Source of the DNA: Luidia sarsii
Lineage: Eukaryota > Echinodermata > Asteroidea > Paxillosida > Luidiidae
Reading direction: 5' to 3'
Assembly (NCBI GenBank): GCA_949987565.1
Contig: OX465110.1
Coordinates: forward strand, 2,351,152-2,415,151
Length of the DNA stretch: 64,000 bases
Shown here: positions 11,601-23,439 of the stretch, in pieces
Layout of the letters: every line of letters starts with the position of its first letter
Numbering within the stretch: the stretch's first letter is position 1
Notes under the pieces: generated by a model
Databases searched by the model: none
What the model was told of the DNA's origin: nothing
Seen by the model: the letters and a program-made list of their open reading frames with translations, nothing else
Made by a program: the position numbers and the translations under genes

Positions 11601-14600
11601 ATTGTGGCGAAATGTGGCGAAAATGGGCCTGAGAGGGACAGTAAAAATCACTCGTCGGTTGGCGCGGAGGGTATCACCGTGCTGATTTAGCGCCGTGGAG
11701 CAGTTGTCTCACCCCCGTAGTTATACTGTGGCCGCGACCACAGCCGTCCGTGGGGCGACTCGCTGGCATTCCCCCCCCCATGCACCACTCCGCCCTCCGC
11801 CGCTCGGTCGGGCCAGATTTCCGCCGCCACCGGTCACCACCGGCGAGCGTGTTGTCTCTCGTGGCTTTTTTCTGTCTGATGTCAGACACGGAGGTCGGAG
11901 TTGTTTCCCTTGAATGAGACTTTAGGCTTTGCATGGTGGGTGAATCAATATAGGAAGGTTTGCGGTGAACACCATGTACATGTATCAGGTCTCTTAAAGG
12001 AAGAGGTATGGTTCTGAAAAGAACCATACCATTCTCCTGATGACGGCCAGAGCATACTGGTCGAAACGTCGAGTTACCCTCAGGTTCTTTTTAGAACCAT
12101 ACCTCTTCCTTTAAGAGACCTGATACATGGTGTTCACCGCAAACCTTCCTATATTGTTTCCCTTGGATGGACAGCCGGCCGGGCGCAGGAAGTGGGCTTT
12201 AGAAAGCTTTGTCCAGACAAAAACAAAATACCGACCGTGTTATACAATCACATCGAATGATTCGATGCCGTAGTTAATGTTTGTTGTTGTTGTTTGTTGT
12301 TTTCAAACTCCGATGCTTCTGATTGTCACTATTTCCTTTTTGCCAATAATGTCGGTATAGGCGGCACGTGTAGCGTCTCAAATTGACGAATCACTGGCAG
12401 CAAAGCGTCGGTGTCTCGCCTTTAGATAAGAATTCAAATTCAGGAAACTGCTTAATTCGATGTCTCCTCAGCACGTCGATGCGAACGAAGTTGCGAATTA
12501 ATTTCGCTTTCTTTCATAAACTTGAAGTAAATACAATAAAACAAAACTGCTGCAAACTGCTCACTGACTAAATGACCTGCAATACATTGCATCTCAAGAG
12601 TTAAGATGACTTGACGTTTCTATCCTAGCAGGACCTTTCTCAAAGGCAAAGTGACAGGGACATACCGTACACAGACAGTCAGGGGAATGAAAGCCCTGAC
12701 ACACATGACTGTCTGTGTATGTCCTCGTCACTTGGCCTTTGAGAAAGGTCCTGCTTGGATCGAAACGTCAGGCCCTCTAACTTAAGAGATTTTCATAAAC
12801 CTGCACAGACCTATAGACTAAAAGCACCGACCCTCTGACTGATATGAAGCATGTTGTCAATGTTCTGCTCTCTTTCTGCCCATTTCATTGTAGAGAAACG
12901 AGAGCAAAGCTTGAAGACGCCGCGAGTATTGCTCTCGTGCTCGGGGCAGAAGGATGAGCAGAACGCGATGGGAGAGGGGTGAATCTTTAGCCAACTTGCC
13001 ACGGGCCCTCCGATCCGATCCGTCCGCCCTCGTCACAACAGCGCCCTCGTGTGGCGACTACCAATTTGGATATTAATGGACAGTAATTTCGTGTTTATGA
13101 TAATGGATGGTGGCATGACCATTCTCAGTCTGCACAGAAGAAAAAGTATCGTGGGAAATTTTTTACACTGTTTTTTTTTTAAGAGATGTTTTTTTTAAGA
13201 GATGTTTAACTTCCCCGTAATTGGGTCGACCATAACGTGGGGCACTGCCGGACGAAAAATCGGCTCACCCAAAATGTTTTAGCAGGTTTTGTTTCGTGAT
13301 GTTGTTTTTTTTCTCTTTGGCGAAGACCCACCACGGGGAGTGGTTTTCTTGTTCAGTATTTTGCTGTCTGCTTTGGGAGGACATTTTCCCTCGTCATGAA
13401 ATAACACCAGGGAACACCGAAGCTGCCGCCTTCCTAATTTTAGACTAAGATGTATACGAGTTTTGTTTGTTCAATTGTATAGCACAGTGTATCTATCGAA
13501 TAGAGTTTTTATATTTTTTCGGTTTGAATTTATCTGATTGTCTGTACGAATTTTATGGCTTTTTATCGCATCTCGGTCACTTATATACTTACAACGACTA
13601 TGAATGTTTTCGGAACGGAATATATTTACTTGTACAGTCATAGACGAAAGGTTTTTTTTCGTCAAAGCCACGGGATGATGACAAGTGCAAGTGCAAGTTA
13701 ACTAACCACTTGTTCCAAGACTATAAGTAGAGGCACCACGCCCATTATTATTCCCATCCAAGGTGAATCAGGGCTTGGGTGAGTTCGGGCAGATCTGTAT
13801 CTCTAAGACCCCCCTCTCCCCAATATCCTGCAGTTTGGATGCGGTCACCTCGCTGCGCAACGCGGCAGTGCTGCCGCTACGTTACCCCTCATTGTGTGTG
13901 TGGGGGGGGGGGTTCTGCCGAAACTATAAGGCTGCGTCCTAATTCATTGGCTACGGCTTGAAAGTACACGCGAGTCTATGGAAGTTGCCAAGGAGCGGCT
14001 GCAGCCATTTGCTATAATGTGACCCGGCACAGCATAATCGAGGAATAACCCCCACCTTTGAGATTTTGAGATTTTCTAATGAAGTGAAAGAGTATACCAT
14101 TAGCTTTCAGATGATATCAAAATTATTTCCGTGTGAACTTTGTTGTAAATGGTACAAGGGGACTTCGCTCGTTCATTTGGTACCAGACACAATATAGCAG
14201 CACCAGTCTAACTCATCGAAAGCGGCCATTCAAAAAGGCAGGAACTTTACATTTTCAAGAAAACAGTACACAAACACTCCACCGAAATCCTAATTTTTTC
14301 AACATTTAGAGACGGATTTCGGAAAAATCCTTTGGAAATAATATCCTCCAATACATTAACTTTCCGAAAATACAAAACAAAAAAGATATTTTTTTTTTCG
14401 AATTGAGAAGATACTTTGACTTCAGGCGTTGTTTACCCGTAAAGTGTTTTGGTGGGATATTCCTCATGTCGCTGTGCCGGGTCACATATAGGGTTGCGTG
14501 TTACTGCGTGTTACTTCTAGCCGCAGCCGATGTAATCATAATGAGTTGCCTTTGTCTGGAACGGACGCTCGCGGTTTGTCGTCTTCAATCTACAATCAGA

Positions 14601-17600
14601 AAATGTCTGGAAAGGTTGTTGATCATTTTACCTTATATTATATAGGCCTACCTCATGACCACACGGGCCGCCGCGATTTCTAACCCTTAGGCTAAAATTG
14701 TTTTGTGTTGCCGGCTAGTTTTGAAACGATGAAACAAGTGAAACTCACTCAGAACAAGCCAGTTACCTTTTGAATGAAGATTTTGAGTGACGCATTGAAT
14801 GGCATACATGCACACTGAATGATTGCATTGATGGAAGTCTTTCTCGACTTGAAAGGCATGAATGTTTTACCCGATTGAAGTGGCACCGAACTTGTTGTTT
14901 CCAGTTAAATTATAATTGTCATTCCGAACCGTACCCAGTACAAGTTCTTTCCACTCAGGCCTACATTGGGCAAATTTTTCAAAGTAGGCCTACTCAAAGG
15001 TTAGCAGCCGTGTTCAATCTTCGATGATGTTACGTTTTCAGTCACCAAAATGAGAGTATAGTTTGAGGGAAATTACGACCCAATCTTCATTTTTTTTTAA
15101 AGAAAGAAATTTAATCTGTTTTGTGCATCAGATCAGACTCATAGACATTGTAAAAACTGTACATTTTTGTGTTTTTAAATTTCGTTTTATTTCAAAAAAT
15201 AATGTTCTGTAACAACATCAGGGAGATGCGAATAGTGTCTTAACATCTGTATTATAGATTCGAGTGCATTTTTAATAAAAACAAAATAAGAGATGAATGG
15301 AAAACATGAGAGAATGATTAAGCCCTGTTCATGTATTCCAGAGAAAATAGGTAATGATGTTTGTATTAATGCTATGAGGGTGATTTAATTAACAGTATTC
15401 AGGGCCAAATGCACATTGGCGCTCTTCATACAAAGGAGCGAGCCATAGTGAATGCATGCATGGCTTCTGAGCAGCCGAACAAGTTGCAACCAGCTGGTGT
15501 AGCCATAATGCCATGGTCCCTGCACAATGCGTGATTATTCATTTCAATCAGCCGAATAAGCTCAGACCGTCCCCCTCCCCCTCTCCCTCCCCCCTCCCCT
15601 CCCCTATTCCGTGCCCGGAAGTCTTTTATCTCTACCCCGCCTTCCAACTCAAAACAGCAATCCCATTTCTCCGGTTCTTTTGGATGCTGTCCAACATTGT
15701 TCGCGGTAAAAAAAAAAATAAAAAAAAGGAAGCCTTCATACTTACCGTTGAATCATCAAACTGACAGCCCAGATGCGGACGACAAAGAGTGCCCAAATAG
15801 GCGACCTTGGGGCCCCCGCCATTTTGCCCTGACCTCCCCCCCCCCCAAAAAAAGAATAAATTGGTCGAGCCCCTCCACGATCCTGTCATTGTAGTATAAA
15901 CATTTGAGTGTTTCCCTTTTCAACTTGGTTTGCGGAGGGGTAGGGAGAAAAACTTAGCTGCCGAACATTGGACGCCGATGTTATTATTAATGTTGGGACG
16001 CAGCGCGTCGCCTCGTGACTCGTCGGCCGTGGTTCGGCTCGCCCGGCCCGGTCTTGGTGTGGTAAGTGGCGCGCTGCGCAACCTCGGTAAAAACGAAAAA
16101 CCACACACTCGTTTTCGGACTGAGAAAATGATGTGCTACAGTGACGATATAGTCAAAAAGTCGTGATACCATGCACCAAGTGTATGTATAGGCAATTAGG
16201 CATGGTCCACTATACATGACAACCTTATGGTCTAATCAATGGTTCTCAGCAGCTTATGAAAAGACAATTAAATTTCAAAAGTTAGAGGGCCTGACGTTTT
16301 GATCCTAGCAGGACCTTTCTCAAAGGCAAAGTGACGAGGACAAACACAGACAGTTGAGGGAAGGAAAGCCCTGACACACATGACAGAGGAAGGACATTGA
16401 CTACTTATGTCACCTGCAAAAGGTCCTTGTGAAGTTGTGTGTGCGACTCTTGAAGGACTGTTGTCATTCATCACACGACAACATTTTCCTCGGGCAGGCT
16501 GGTTTTAGATTTTAGATTGCAGCACGGTAATGTAAAGCTTCTGCCTATAGCCAGTCGAGTGGGCTCTGGACTTCAGTGCATGGTTTAGTTTGACGTATAT
16601 AGGCTTATAGATAGACTGCAGAAAAGGCCGTAGACCAAACAATTTTCAACGAAGCCCAACGATCGTGTTTCAGATCGCAGGACAATCCGCCTGAAACCAG
16701 CCGACCCCTTTTGTGCGTGCATATGAAACTGTATAGGTCTTCCCCACAGGCCCTAATAACGACTCGTCCGTGCGTTGAGTATAGACACATGAAAGAAAAC
16801 ACAGTCCTTATCCGTTGTATTCAATCAGTTGTCGTACTAAAATAAACTTATAATGACTTAATGTGTTGTCCCAGCGTACAGATCTGTCATCAAAATAAGA
16901 AACCGATTTGTTTGCCCTTCAGATTAATCCACCGTTATTACTGGCCGCGATAGATCGTGCGATCATGCAGTCCAGGTTAACGAAGTACGCGTATTGTCGA
17001 CTCTCTCGTTCCCTGCCTCTCCCCCCAACTTGAACTGTATTCAGATTAGCCGCCCGGCCAACCTCCAATCAACCTATACCGGCATTGTTCGATTTCCCGG
17101 AAAGAGAAAGACGGGGGAGGGAGGCAATTAGTCGACGGTTCGGAAGCCGACAATGGGATCGGTCGCTCGTTGGGTCACTGGGGGGAAAGCGTTCAACAAT
17201 CAAACAGGTGTCTTTTCCCTTAAGTTTCGTAAACAGTATATGGTCTTCCCAATACTCATAATACAGTCCCCGAGAGTGATCAATAAAAACCATTATCCCC
17301 CCTTTTGCGGACGCGTTAATATTCCGCAATTAACTTCTACCAACGAGTATACGGCAATTGATGAGTGGAGAATGGGTGTACGATAGAAAGACGAGTATTG
17401 TCCGTCCGGGGGAGATACGTCTTCAAAGATGGCTGACGTCTTACGCCCATAGATGGCAGTAGTGGACACCGATGCGTGAGATCTTGGCGGTTTGTGGGAT
17501 ATCAGACCGAGCGGCCTTGCACACAGCTCGCATTGTTCGCTTGAAATCGAAAGTATTCGGCAGCTGACCACCAACGCATAACGCCGGCAGCGCCGCTGCG

Positions 17601-20600
17601 TTGAGGTCGCATTTATTTCTTCTTTTTTTAATTTCCCCCAAGGAGCGAAGTTCTCGTGTGTCAGTCGAGCTGTTGTCCTTTCTCTTTCGGGTCTCTTTCT
17701 GGAGTTGAGATGAGTAACGATCTTGCGGTTCGCTTGTAAGCGTAAAGAATCGTGGCACTGCGTTGCTATTTCGGTAGCCGTACTCTCAGCCGAGATGCTC
17801 TTGTGCATCGCATGGCACTCTGCTGACGATTGTCTTTTTTTGTATAATTGTGACCCGGCACAACGACATGAGGAATATCCCACCAAAACACTTTTTGAGT
17901 AAACAACGCCTGAAGTTAAAGTATCTTCACAATTCGATTACAATTTTCTTTCTTTCTTGTATTTTCAGAAATTTTAAGTATTAGAGGATATTATATTTTG
18001 AAATCATTTGAAAGCTAATAGTTTACTCTTTCACATCATTAAAAAACCTCAAAATCTCAAAAGTGGGGTTATTCCTCATTATGCTGTGCCGGGTCACAAT
18101 TTTGTATAATTTCCTCCGTGCATATTATAGTAGTGCATCAGTGGCCGTAGTTTTTGTGTACAATTTTTTAGCCTATACATTCCGACTGGCGCCACATTAT
18201 CATGCAGCAAGTTAACGGGTGCCCGTGAACTTGCCTAAAATCAGTGGCTGCGGCTTCAAGTATTGCACGATCCTATAGCCAGGGGAAGCCGCTAGCCATG
18301 TTGCTCGGCTACATGCAACCAACACCCACGACTACCTATTGTATACGGCCAAGCTTTGAAAGCGAGCTCCAGTTTTGTGAAGAAAAAAAAACACCATTGA
18401 GAATCTAATTCACCTATCCGTGCATGATGGTGTTTACAACCGCAACCAAGTAAATATAGGCTCATAAGAATACAATAGACATTGTCATTTTTTGTAAATG
18501 CTGACATCATTTTCTCGTCCAAACCCCCCGAAGCAGTGATCATGGGACGGGACTTAAAAGCTCTCTTTTTACTCGAAAACATCATTCACTCTCAGAGTCC
18601 CTATCAACATTGCCCCACGGGTGTCACGCGGATGCATTCACCTTTAACCCAGAAACGGTTTATTGACCCCGAGTGAGAACAATGCGTCGACCGAGAAATG
18701 GAACATTCTGTGGGGGGTGAGGGAGGGGAAAAAGCAACTCTGTGGTCATATATACTTGCACAATATCCAAACTGAATTATGATTATATGCGTGCCGAGCA
18801 CACAGCCCGCGCGATTCCTGGAAATCGCATCGCCCTCTCTATAATTACTATGCCGACCACCGTGTGACCTTCAACCGGTGCGGTGCCCTGACGCGCGACC
18901 GTGCTTTGTCTACGGGCGGGCGAGCAGCGGGCGGTCGGGGTTCCGTATCCAGGCGGCGGTTTTGAGCGGGCCGCCGCAACCACGCGGCCGGGCATAGCGC
19001 GGTGTAGTATCCGGCGGCGTCGGGCACCAGACCCCCGTCCGCTAATACCGTTTGGACGGTTTCGTGTTACGCTCTCAGTCTCAGAAACCAATGTCCTGAA
19101 TGGTAGACCTTAAGGCGGCCATGTAAAAGGCCGTGCGTCACAACTGAATATTCATGAGTTAATCTCTCGACTGTGGTAGGTCAATGGGTCCCGACGTTAA
19201 TTTATGCTAAGCAGCCATGAATACATTTGACGTACGGCATTTTACTTGGCCGCCTTTAGGGTCTACCGTGCCATCACTAAGATAGCCGCCTTTCCAAAAG
19301 TCAGCGACACCATAGAATAAGGTGGTTCGGACATACGATTAGGAAATCACCTAAGAAGATAAAGGTGTCACAAGTGATAATGTTACATGAGATTTGAAAG
19401 TTTGCATGGTGATAATATCAGGATAAATAGGTTTGCGGAGACACCATGTAAATTCTCTTTTGTGAGTAAGTGTGGTTCTGAAAAGAACCGGAGGAACTCG
19501 ACGTTTCGAACAGTATACTCTGCTCGTCTTCAGGAGAAGGCTGGATTCCAACTGGGAGTGGGGCTTATGTAGTGTGGAGAGGGATCCTGGTGAGGGGATT
19601 AGCTCAATGGAGGGTGAAGGCGGGAAATGTAAAGGCGGGAACAAGGGATGCTGCACAGGATCCTAGTTCCTCCGGTTCTTTTCAGAACCACACTTACTCA
19701 CAAAAGAGAATTTACATGGTGTCTCCGCAAACCTATTTATCCTGATAATGTTACAACCAACTCCTAATCTATCACTGTTGGGTGAAAAGATGTGAAAGCA
19801 TTTTCACATCTTGTATTGGATTTTCTAATCAATAATGTATGGGAGGTAATACATAATAATTGATTAGAGTTTTGTGGAGTTGATTAATCCGTTAGAGAAG
19901 GTGATGCATTATTTTTTGAAATGTACTACACATGACTGTGGGCCAATTTGTGTTACGTTTTCGGTTGGTGATACCGTATCGGTCACGTGGTGTTACACCA
20001 TCGGTTAGTGATACATTAGGTATTGGTTGTGACATTATCGGTTGTAGCGTAAGGAGGCCTGTATAAAAGGACATTTTTGTTATATATTTATACCTTTTCC
20101 GAATCAACATTATGACGTGAAACCGCCCTTAAAGGCCCAAATACAACATTGGTAAAGGTCAAAAGATTGCCACAGTTTGTGTTAAACCATTCAAACAACC
20201 CTAAAAAAGTAATCCTGCGAAGGTTTTAGCTCAAATGGTGATCTGAGAAAGTAGAAAAAAGGTTAAAAAAAAACAACCGTCACGGTTTTGGCACCATTCT
20301 GTAGTGTAAGAAATAGTTTATGATTTGCGAGTAGTATAAATTGTTTGTCGGTGTTTGAGTGACGATTTCTCGAGAAGTACAACATCCCAGACCGTAAGAT
20401 TTCAACACTAAGTGAGGATTCTATCATGACCATCAACAAACTGTGTAAATTAGAAGGAAATCTGTGGACGTCGGTGTTTTCCGATCTTCCCAATGTTGTA
20501 TTGGGCCTTAACGTTTGACGACCTTTGCTGCACTGTATAGCTCTATTTAGGCCGTGTCCGAAACGGGCGTCTAGAGCTAGGTCTAGGTCTTCCCCCTATT

Positions 20601-22791
20601 GGAAATACACGGAGATGCGAAGAGACAATAGTCATAGCCGTAGCTCCGGAAGCCCGTTTCGGACACGGCCTTTAGACATTCATGTGTCCATTTATAGTTT
20701 ACTGAAAGCGAGGCTGAAGAGTGTAGTCTGGGGAACCTTGTTTGTTCTGTTAAGTTAATTGATGTTGGTGATGTGTACATCACTGGTCCAGCAAAGATGG
20801 AGGCAGACTGGTTCCCACGTCGGAAGGAGCCTGTTGATCCGTCCGGCTATTGTCACTTCAGAATGGTTGGAATTCTGCCAACAAATCCCCCAGGAGAAAG
20901 GGGGAATGCTTTCGGCCTGACGTCATTTCCGGAAGAAGCCCAGCGGCCAGCGCGCTTCTAAAAATGTAACGAGGAGGGGTCTTATCAGTTATTGATCCCT
21001 GAAGATCCCCGATGCTCACGAGGGTTTATCGCCGTCCGGAAGTTGTAAGGATTTGACCGCGGCATCGCGGAGGCCTTTACAGCGCTAACCCCACGGTTAA
21101 GAGAGAGAGAGAGACAGGTGTTGCGGTGATGTGCGGAGCTTGGCTCGATCGAGATCCATCCATGCCAGGAAGATTTCTGTCCCTCTCTCTCTCTCTCTCT
21201 GGCGACCAAAATTAACCCAAACTTGGCGCAAGCACAAGTAAACGCAGGAATCGCGGTCACACCAGTGCAGATCCTTAATTTCATCCATCTGCTTGAGACT
21301 CCTCTGGTTTTCCTGGAGCGTGTGTGCCAAAATTGCCACATTCATTTCTGGCAGGTTATGGCCGCTTTCCAAAACCCGGCTTAGGCTTCGGCTTCGTCTC
21401 TGTTATCCCCAAAAAGCTGAAAACACAGATCGGAGTTCTCTGTTTTTATAAGTTGAGGCTTAGTATTCTTTATCAAAATGGAGTTTTACATAAAAATAAA
21501 AAAACCAAGTCAAAGGCCTCCCATTTTCAAGCCTTTTTACTGTAAAATGGACGAAAGAGAGAACGACAACACTGGAGCCTGAGTCTGAGCCGGGTTTAGG
21601 AAATGGGTCCAGATCCACCCGGCAACGGCATTCTTCCCGCAAACGATATTCTGCCGGCCCTTTACTCTGATTGGCCAATATTATTGCCATCACGTCGTGT
21701 TGCCGACTGTCTTCCCCGAAAGGTGCAGAACACTAAATCGAGCTCCCACTGAACACTGTACAAAAACACTCACTTTCAAAGCCAATTATCCCACACCCAA
21801 AAGTCTCTCAGTTCTTGTAGCTATACTGAAAATTGTAGTTTGGACCTTCATCTCTCAGATTCTTTTAACTTTTAGTGCCCTTAGCCGATTAGTGTTTTTG
21901 CTAATTAACCCAGAAGAAAAAAAAAACACCCCCAAAAATAATGTGTAGCCGTCCAAGCCGAATTTCTGCAAGGATTTTGGGATGGACCCCTCCTTTTCTA
22001 CAGCCAAAATAATAATATGGCCACATTTAAAGCCATTATTGAAGAGTGAACCCCCGAGATGTCTTAAACTTCACTTAGTCCACAATATATCAGTTAATTA
22101 GCCTCCAAAGGTTAGCCTCCATTAGCCTCCCAAAAAAAAGGTTGTGGGTCCACACGTTATGATAATCAGCTCGGCGGAGCCATCTTGGATGCTGTGCTGT
22201 GCTGCACCCCGAAAGGATATTCTGCCGGAGGTCGTTCCAGAATAACCTTTCGGGCAAGAGAGCCGGCACGAACGTACAAAATGGCAGTTGTACGGTCAGG
22301 GTAAGGGACCGGTAGAATAGCGTTTGCCGGAAGAATGTCGTTGCTGGGTCAATGTATACACTTTTAATATGTGACCCGGCACAGCATAATGAAGAATAAC
22401 CCCACTTTTGAGATTTTGAGGTTTTCTAATGATGTGAAAGAGTATACCATTAGCTTTCAAATGATATCAAAATATAATATCCTCTAATACTTAAAATTTC
22501 CGAAAAAAAAAAAAAAGAACTTTGATTTGTGATCGAATTGTGAAGATACTTTAACTTAAGGCGTTGTTTACTCAAAAAGTGTTTTGGAGGGATATTCCTC
22601 ATGTCGCTGTGCCGGGTCACATATAGGAACTGCTCTGAAGGTATAAACCCCACACTGCTGATCGACGTATCCATCTTTTCTCCACCTTTTCCTCTGTGTT
22701 TTATTCACAGGCAAGGAGGAGAGGGCAGCCAAGTCCGGCGAGTACCAGCGGAAGCAGCGCAGGGACCAACAGCAGCAACGAGGGATGCTGA
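8489..22791 (+). CDS. CBFB: Core-binding factor subunit beta (CBF-beta), 3' part of gene; exons 8489-8605, 10055-10174, 22711-22791
   Basis: CBF-beta is the non-DNA-binding partner of RUNX transcription factors; it stabilises the Runt domain on DNA and protects it from turnover. The exon at 8489 encodes 39 residues including ILNGVCVVCKSWIDLQRLDG, nearly the human stretch ILNGVCVIWKGWIDLQRLDG and the same exon length as I recall for human CBFB. The next exon encodes a charged helix (FEERQRIRQEEMERHAEAEVE) matching the human FEDRDRSHREEME region. The last exon encodes ARRRGQPSPASTSGSSAGTN and ends at TGA, resembling the human 187-residue isoform tail ARRQQDPSPGS. All junctions are phase 0 with AG/GT sites. 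The N-terminal exons (about 95 residues) are not in view and may lie left of the window. The last intron is 12.5 kb and full of MITEs. The family call rests on recall of human CBFB, with no search run. Confidence 0.88.
8825..9075. mobile_element. MITE family A, copy 3 (short form)
   Basis: The inverted ends are GTGACCCGGCAC and GTGCCGGGTCAC, with TA directly outside TGTGAC and GTCACA. It lies in the CBFB intron about 220 bp after the 8489-8605 exon. Confidence 0.85.
9080..9310 (-). repeat. tRNA-like SINE, second family, copy 1
   Basis: On the minus strand it reads a B-box-like GGTCGAATCCTGCCC. The stretch GCTCGGTGCTTTGCCCGA and the flank TTCTCGACGC are shared with copies at 29.0 and 63.4 kb. 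Its sequence is degraded. Confidence 0.55.
9760..10040. repeat. Repeat family F, copy with inverted arms next to CBFB exon
   Basis: The left end is the common lead GTTGCAAGCTGCTTACTGAC, followed by several tandem pieces of CCTGACGTTTCGATCCTAGC and AGGACCTTTCTC. The right arm is the inverted copy, ending GTCAGGCCCACTATATTT. It stops about 35 bp before the acceptor of the next CBFB exon. Confidence 0.75.
10055..10174 (+). CDS. CBFB: CBFB exon (C-terminal helix)
   Basis: The acceptor is TCCATCGCAG and the donor GTAAGC. It has 40 codons, phase 0, IEDSVLRQAMAQQNRRFMEF followed by EERQRIRQEEMERHAEAEVE. It is about eight residues longer than I recall for the human exon. It is strongly charged and probably helical. 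Confidence 0.85.
10175..10240 (+). CDS. Possible read-through alternative C-terminus of CBFB
   Basis: If the donor at 10175 is not used, the frame stays open for 21 codons (VSVSDQTRRAVSGRNSSAFV, then P) to TGA at 10238-10240. An AATAAA at 10499-10504 could end such a transcript. Human CBFB has an isoform using sequence just past the same donor (VRVSQLLAVTGKKTTRP, recalled). Because donor consensus itself encodes V-S/R, the similarity is only suggestive. Confidence 0.3.
   Translation, partial: VSVSDQTRRAVSGRNSSAFVP
10241..11945. other. CBFB intron sequence without recognised gene
   Basis: There is a possible AATAAA at 10499-10504 and a poly-C/poly-A run near 10839-10856. Open frames on both strands near 10.9-11.9 kb show no domain similarity that I recognise. 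Confidence 0.45.
11946..12156. mobile_element. Foldback element family C, copy 1
   Basis: The arms are long and near perfect: CAATATAGGAAGGTTTGCGG on the left is mirrored by CCGCAAACCTTCCTATATTG on the right, and pairing continues through the AGAACCATACC segment. The core includes CGAAACGTCGAG. The short loop makes it a strong hairpin. Related copies lie at 19.4 and 31.9 kb. Confidence 0.85.
12545..12790. repeat. Repeat family F, complete palindromic copy
   Basis: The lead CTGCAAACTGCTCACTGACT is followed by the GACGTTTCTATCCTAGCAGG arm, a core with GACAGTCAGGGG and GACTGTCTGTGT, and the mirror arm CCTGCTTGGATCGAAACGTC. The element can fold into a long hairpin. There is no ORF. Confidence 0.8.
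12791..14018. other. CBFB intron sequence without recognised gene
   Basis: There are two near-identical TTTTTTAAGAGATGTTT pieces near 13175-13205 and a poly-G run near 13901. No domain or coding exon was recognised. Confidence 0.45.
14019..14485. mobile_element. MITE family A, copy 4 (long form)
   Basis: The ends are GTGACCCGGCACAGC and GCTGTGCCGGGTCAC. The interior matches the long 3.6 kb copy but in the opposite orientation (GTACCAGACACAATATAGCA here against TGCTATATTGTGACAGGTAC there). Confidence 0.85.
14486..16257. other. CBFB intron sequence without recognised gene
   Basis: The sequence is AT-rich up to 15.4 kb, then has a C-rich CCCCTCCCC run at about 15571-15603 and poly-A/poly-C runs near 15708-15730 and 15836-15852. 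No exon was recognised. Confidence 0.45.
16258..16410 (+). repeat. Repeat family F, single-arm copy
   Basis: It has GCCTGACGTTTTGATCCTAG followed by the AGGACCTTTCTCAAAGGCAA and GACGAGGACAAACACAGACA portion. The mirror arm is absent. Confidence 0.65.
16411..17849. other. CBFB intron sequence without recognised gene
   Basis: Open frames exist on both strands, including a 197-codon one on the minus strand at 17293-17886, but none shows a recognisable domain or splice pattern. Confidence 0.4.
17850..18097. mobile_element. MITE family A, copy 5 (short form)
   Basis: The inverted ends are GTGACCCGGCACAAC and GCTGTGCCGGGTCAC. The flanks are AT on both sides instead of TA. Confidence 0.85.
18098..19100. 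other. CBFB intron sequence without recognised gene
   Basis: A GC- and CpG-rich patch at about 18780-19050 (GGGCGGGCGAGCAGCGGGCG) stands out from its AT-rich surroundings. No coding exon was recognised. Confidence 0.4.
19101..19270. mobile_element. Short inverted-repeat element (MITE-like)
   Basis: The left arm TGGTAGACCTTAAGGCGGCC is mirrored by GGCCGCCTTTAGGGTCTACC on the right, and pairing extends through the GCCGTGCGTCA / TGACGTACGGC segment. No related copy was seen in this window. Confidence 0.65.
19416..19747. mobile_element. Foldback element family C, copy 2
   Basis: Left TATCAGGATAAATAGGTTTG is mirrored by CAAACCTATTTATCCTGATA, with arms of roughly 85 bp through GAAAAGAACCGGAGGAAC. 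The core holds CTCGACGTTTCGAACAGTAT. It is the same architecture as the 11.9 and 31.9 kb copies. Confidence 0.85.
20129..20511. mobile_element. MITE family B, copy 2
   Basis: The ends TTAAAGGCCCAAATACAACA and TGTTGTATTGGGCCTTAA are inverted repeats. The interior shares AATCCTGCGAAGGTTTTAGC with the 26.9 kb copy and CTCGAGAAGTAC with a fragment near 58.58 kb. Confidence 0.8.
20549..20671. mobile_element. Small inverted-repeat element
   Basis: AGGCCGTGTCCGAAACGGGC at the left end is the exact reverse complement of GCCCGTTTCGGACACGGCCT at the right end. The total length of about 123 bp suggests a very small MITE. Confidence 0.75.
20672..22370. other. CBFB intron sequence without recognised gene
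   Basis: It contains (GA)n near 21101-21116 and its mirror (CT)n near 21183-21200, about 70 bp apart, able to pair. Otherwise no gene or known repeat was recognised. Confidence 0.45.
22371..22620. mobile_element. MITE family A, copy 6 (short form)
   Basis: It has perfect family ends and TA flanks (AATA before TGTGAC, TATA after GTCACA). It ends 90 bp before the last CBFB exon. Confidence 0.88.
22711..22791 (+). CDS. CBFB: CBFB last coding exon
   Basis: The acceptor is TTATTCACAG. The phase-0 frame joins the previous exon and gives ARRRGQPSPASTSGSSAGTN followed by SSNEGC and TGA at 22789-22791. ARR and PSP match the human 187-residue isoform tail as recalled. The other open frame of this exon does not fit the incoming phase. 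Confidence 0.75.
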   Translation, partial: ARRRGQPSPASTSGSSAGTNSSNEGC

Positions 22792-23323
22792 TGATGAGCG
22801 TCTGAAAACGAGGCTGGCGGCGTGCGCGCATGCGCGGACACTCGCTGAGGATTTTTTTTTGGGGGGGGGGGAGATTTTGGGCGGGAAGAGAGTTTGGAGA
22901 GTTAGACATTGTACCATGGCAACGGGTTGGCACTGCTCTCGTCACTGATATACAGCTGGTCTGTTGAAGCAAGAGATATACACGGTTCGACCACAGAGTG
23001 AGGAAACTTTAGTTCGACCATCTAATGGGCCTGTTTATCTTTGTGTCACGGGTCACAAAACAATGCGACTGCCAGAGGTTTGTCGAAGTCGCAGTTGCAA
23101 AGCTTCAGACGGATTCGGTTTTCTTTGTCTTCTGCGGAAACGTTGCCTTGGGGAAAAAGAGTGTGGTTTGCCACACAGACTGAGGACTTGAAGGGTTTTT
23201 AACATTCCCCGCCGTCAGTGGAACTTCCCCTGATTTCGAAAGTCTCTATTTTCACGCCCAGTGAGCCGTGCAGATGACCATTGGATTTCTATGCTCTATG
23301 ATGGCACTATTTATATAACCTAG

Positions 23324-23329
23324 AATAAA
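23324..23329 (+). terminator. Candidate CBFB polyadenylation signal
   Basis: An AATAAA lies 533 bp downstream of the CBFB stop codon. It is a candidate only. Confidence 0.35.
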
Positions 23330-23439
23330 TTGCTCATCTTCAAATACGTCGAAGTGAACCTGAATCAAGATAACACAGAGTTCCCAAAAAAAAAAATTCA
23401 GATAGATTTCACGAAAAAAAAAAATCTGACGTTAATACA

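Noticed and set aside
17293..17886. 197-codon minus-strand open frame
   Set aside because: Runs into MITE family A at its 5' side and has no recognisable domain.
22711..22806. Alternative frame of the last CBFB exon (KEERAAKSGEYQRKQRR)
   Set aside because: It looks like a plausible charged helix but does not fit the phase-0 junction from the previous exon, while the phase-0 frame resembles the known CBFB tail.
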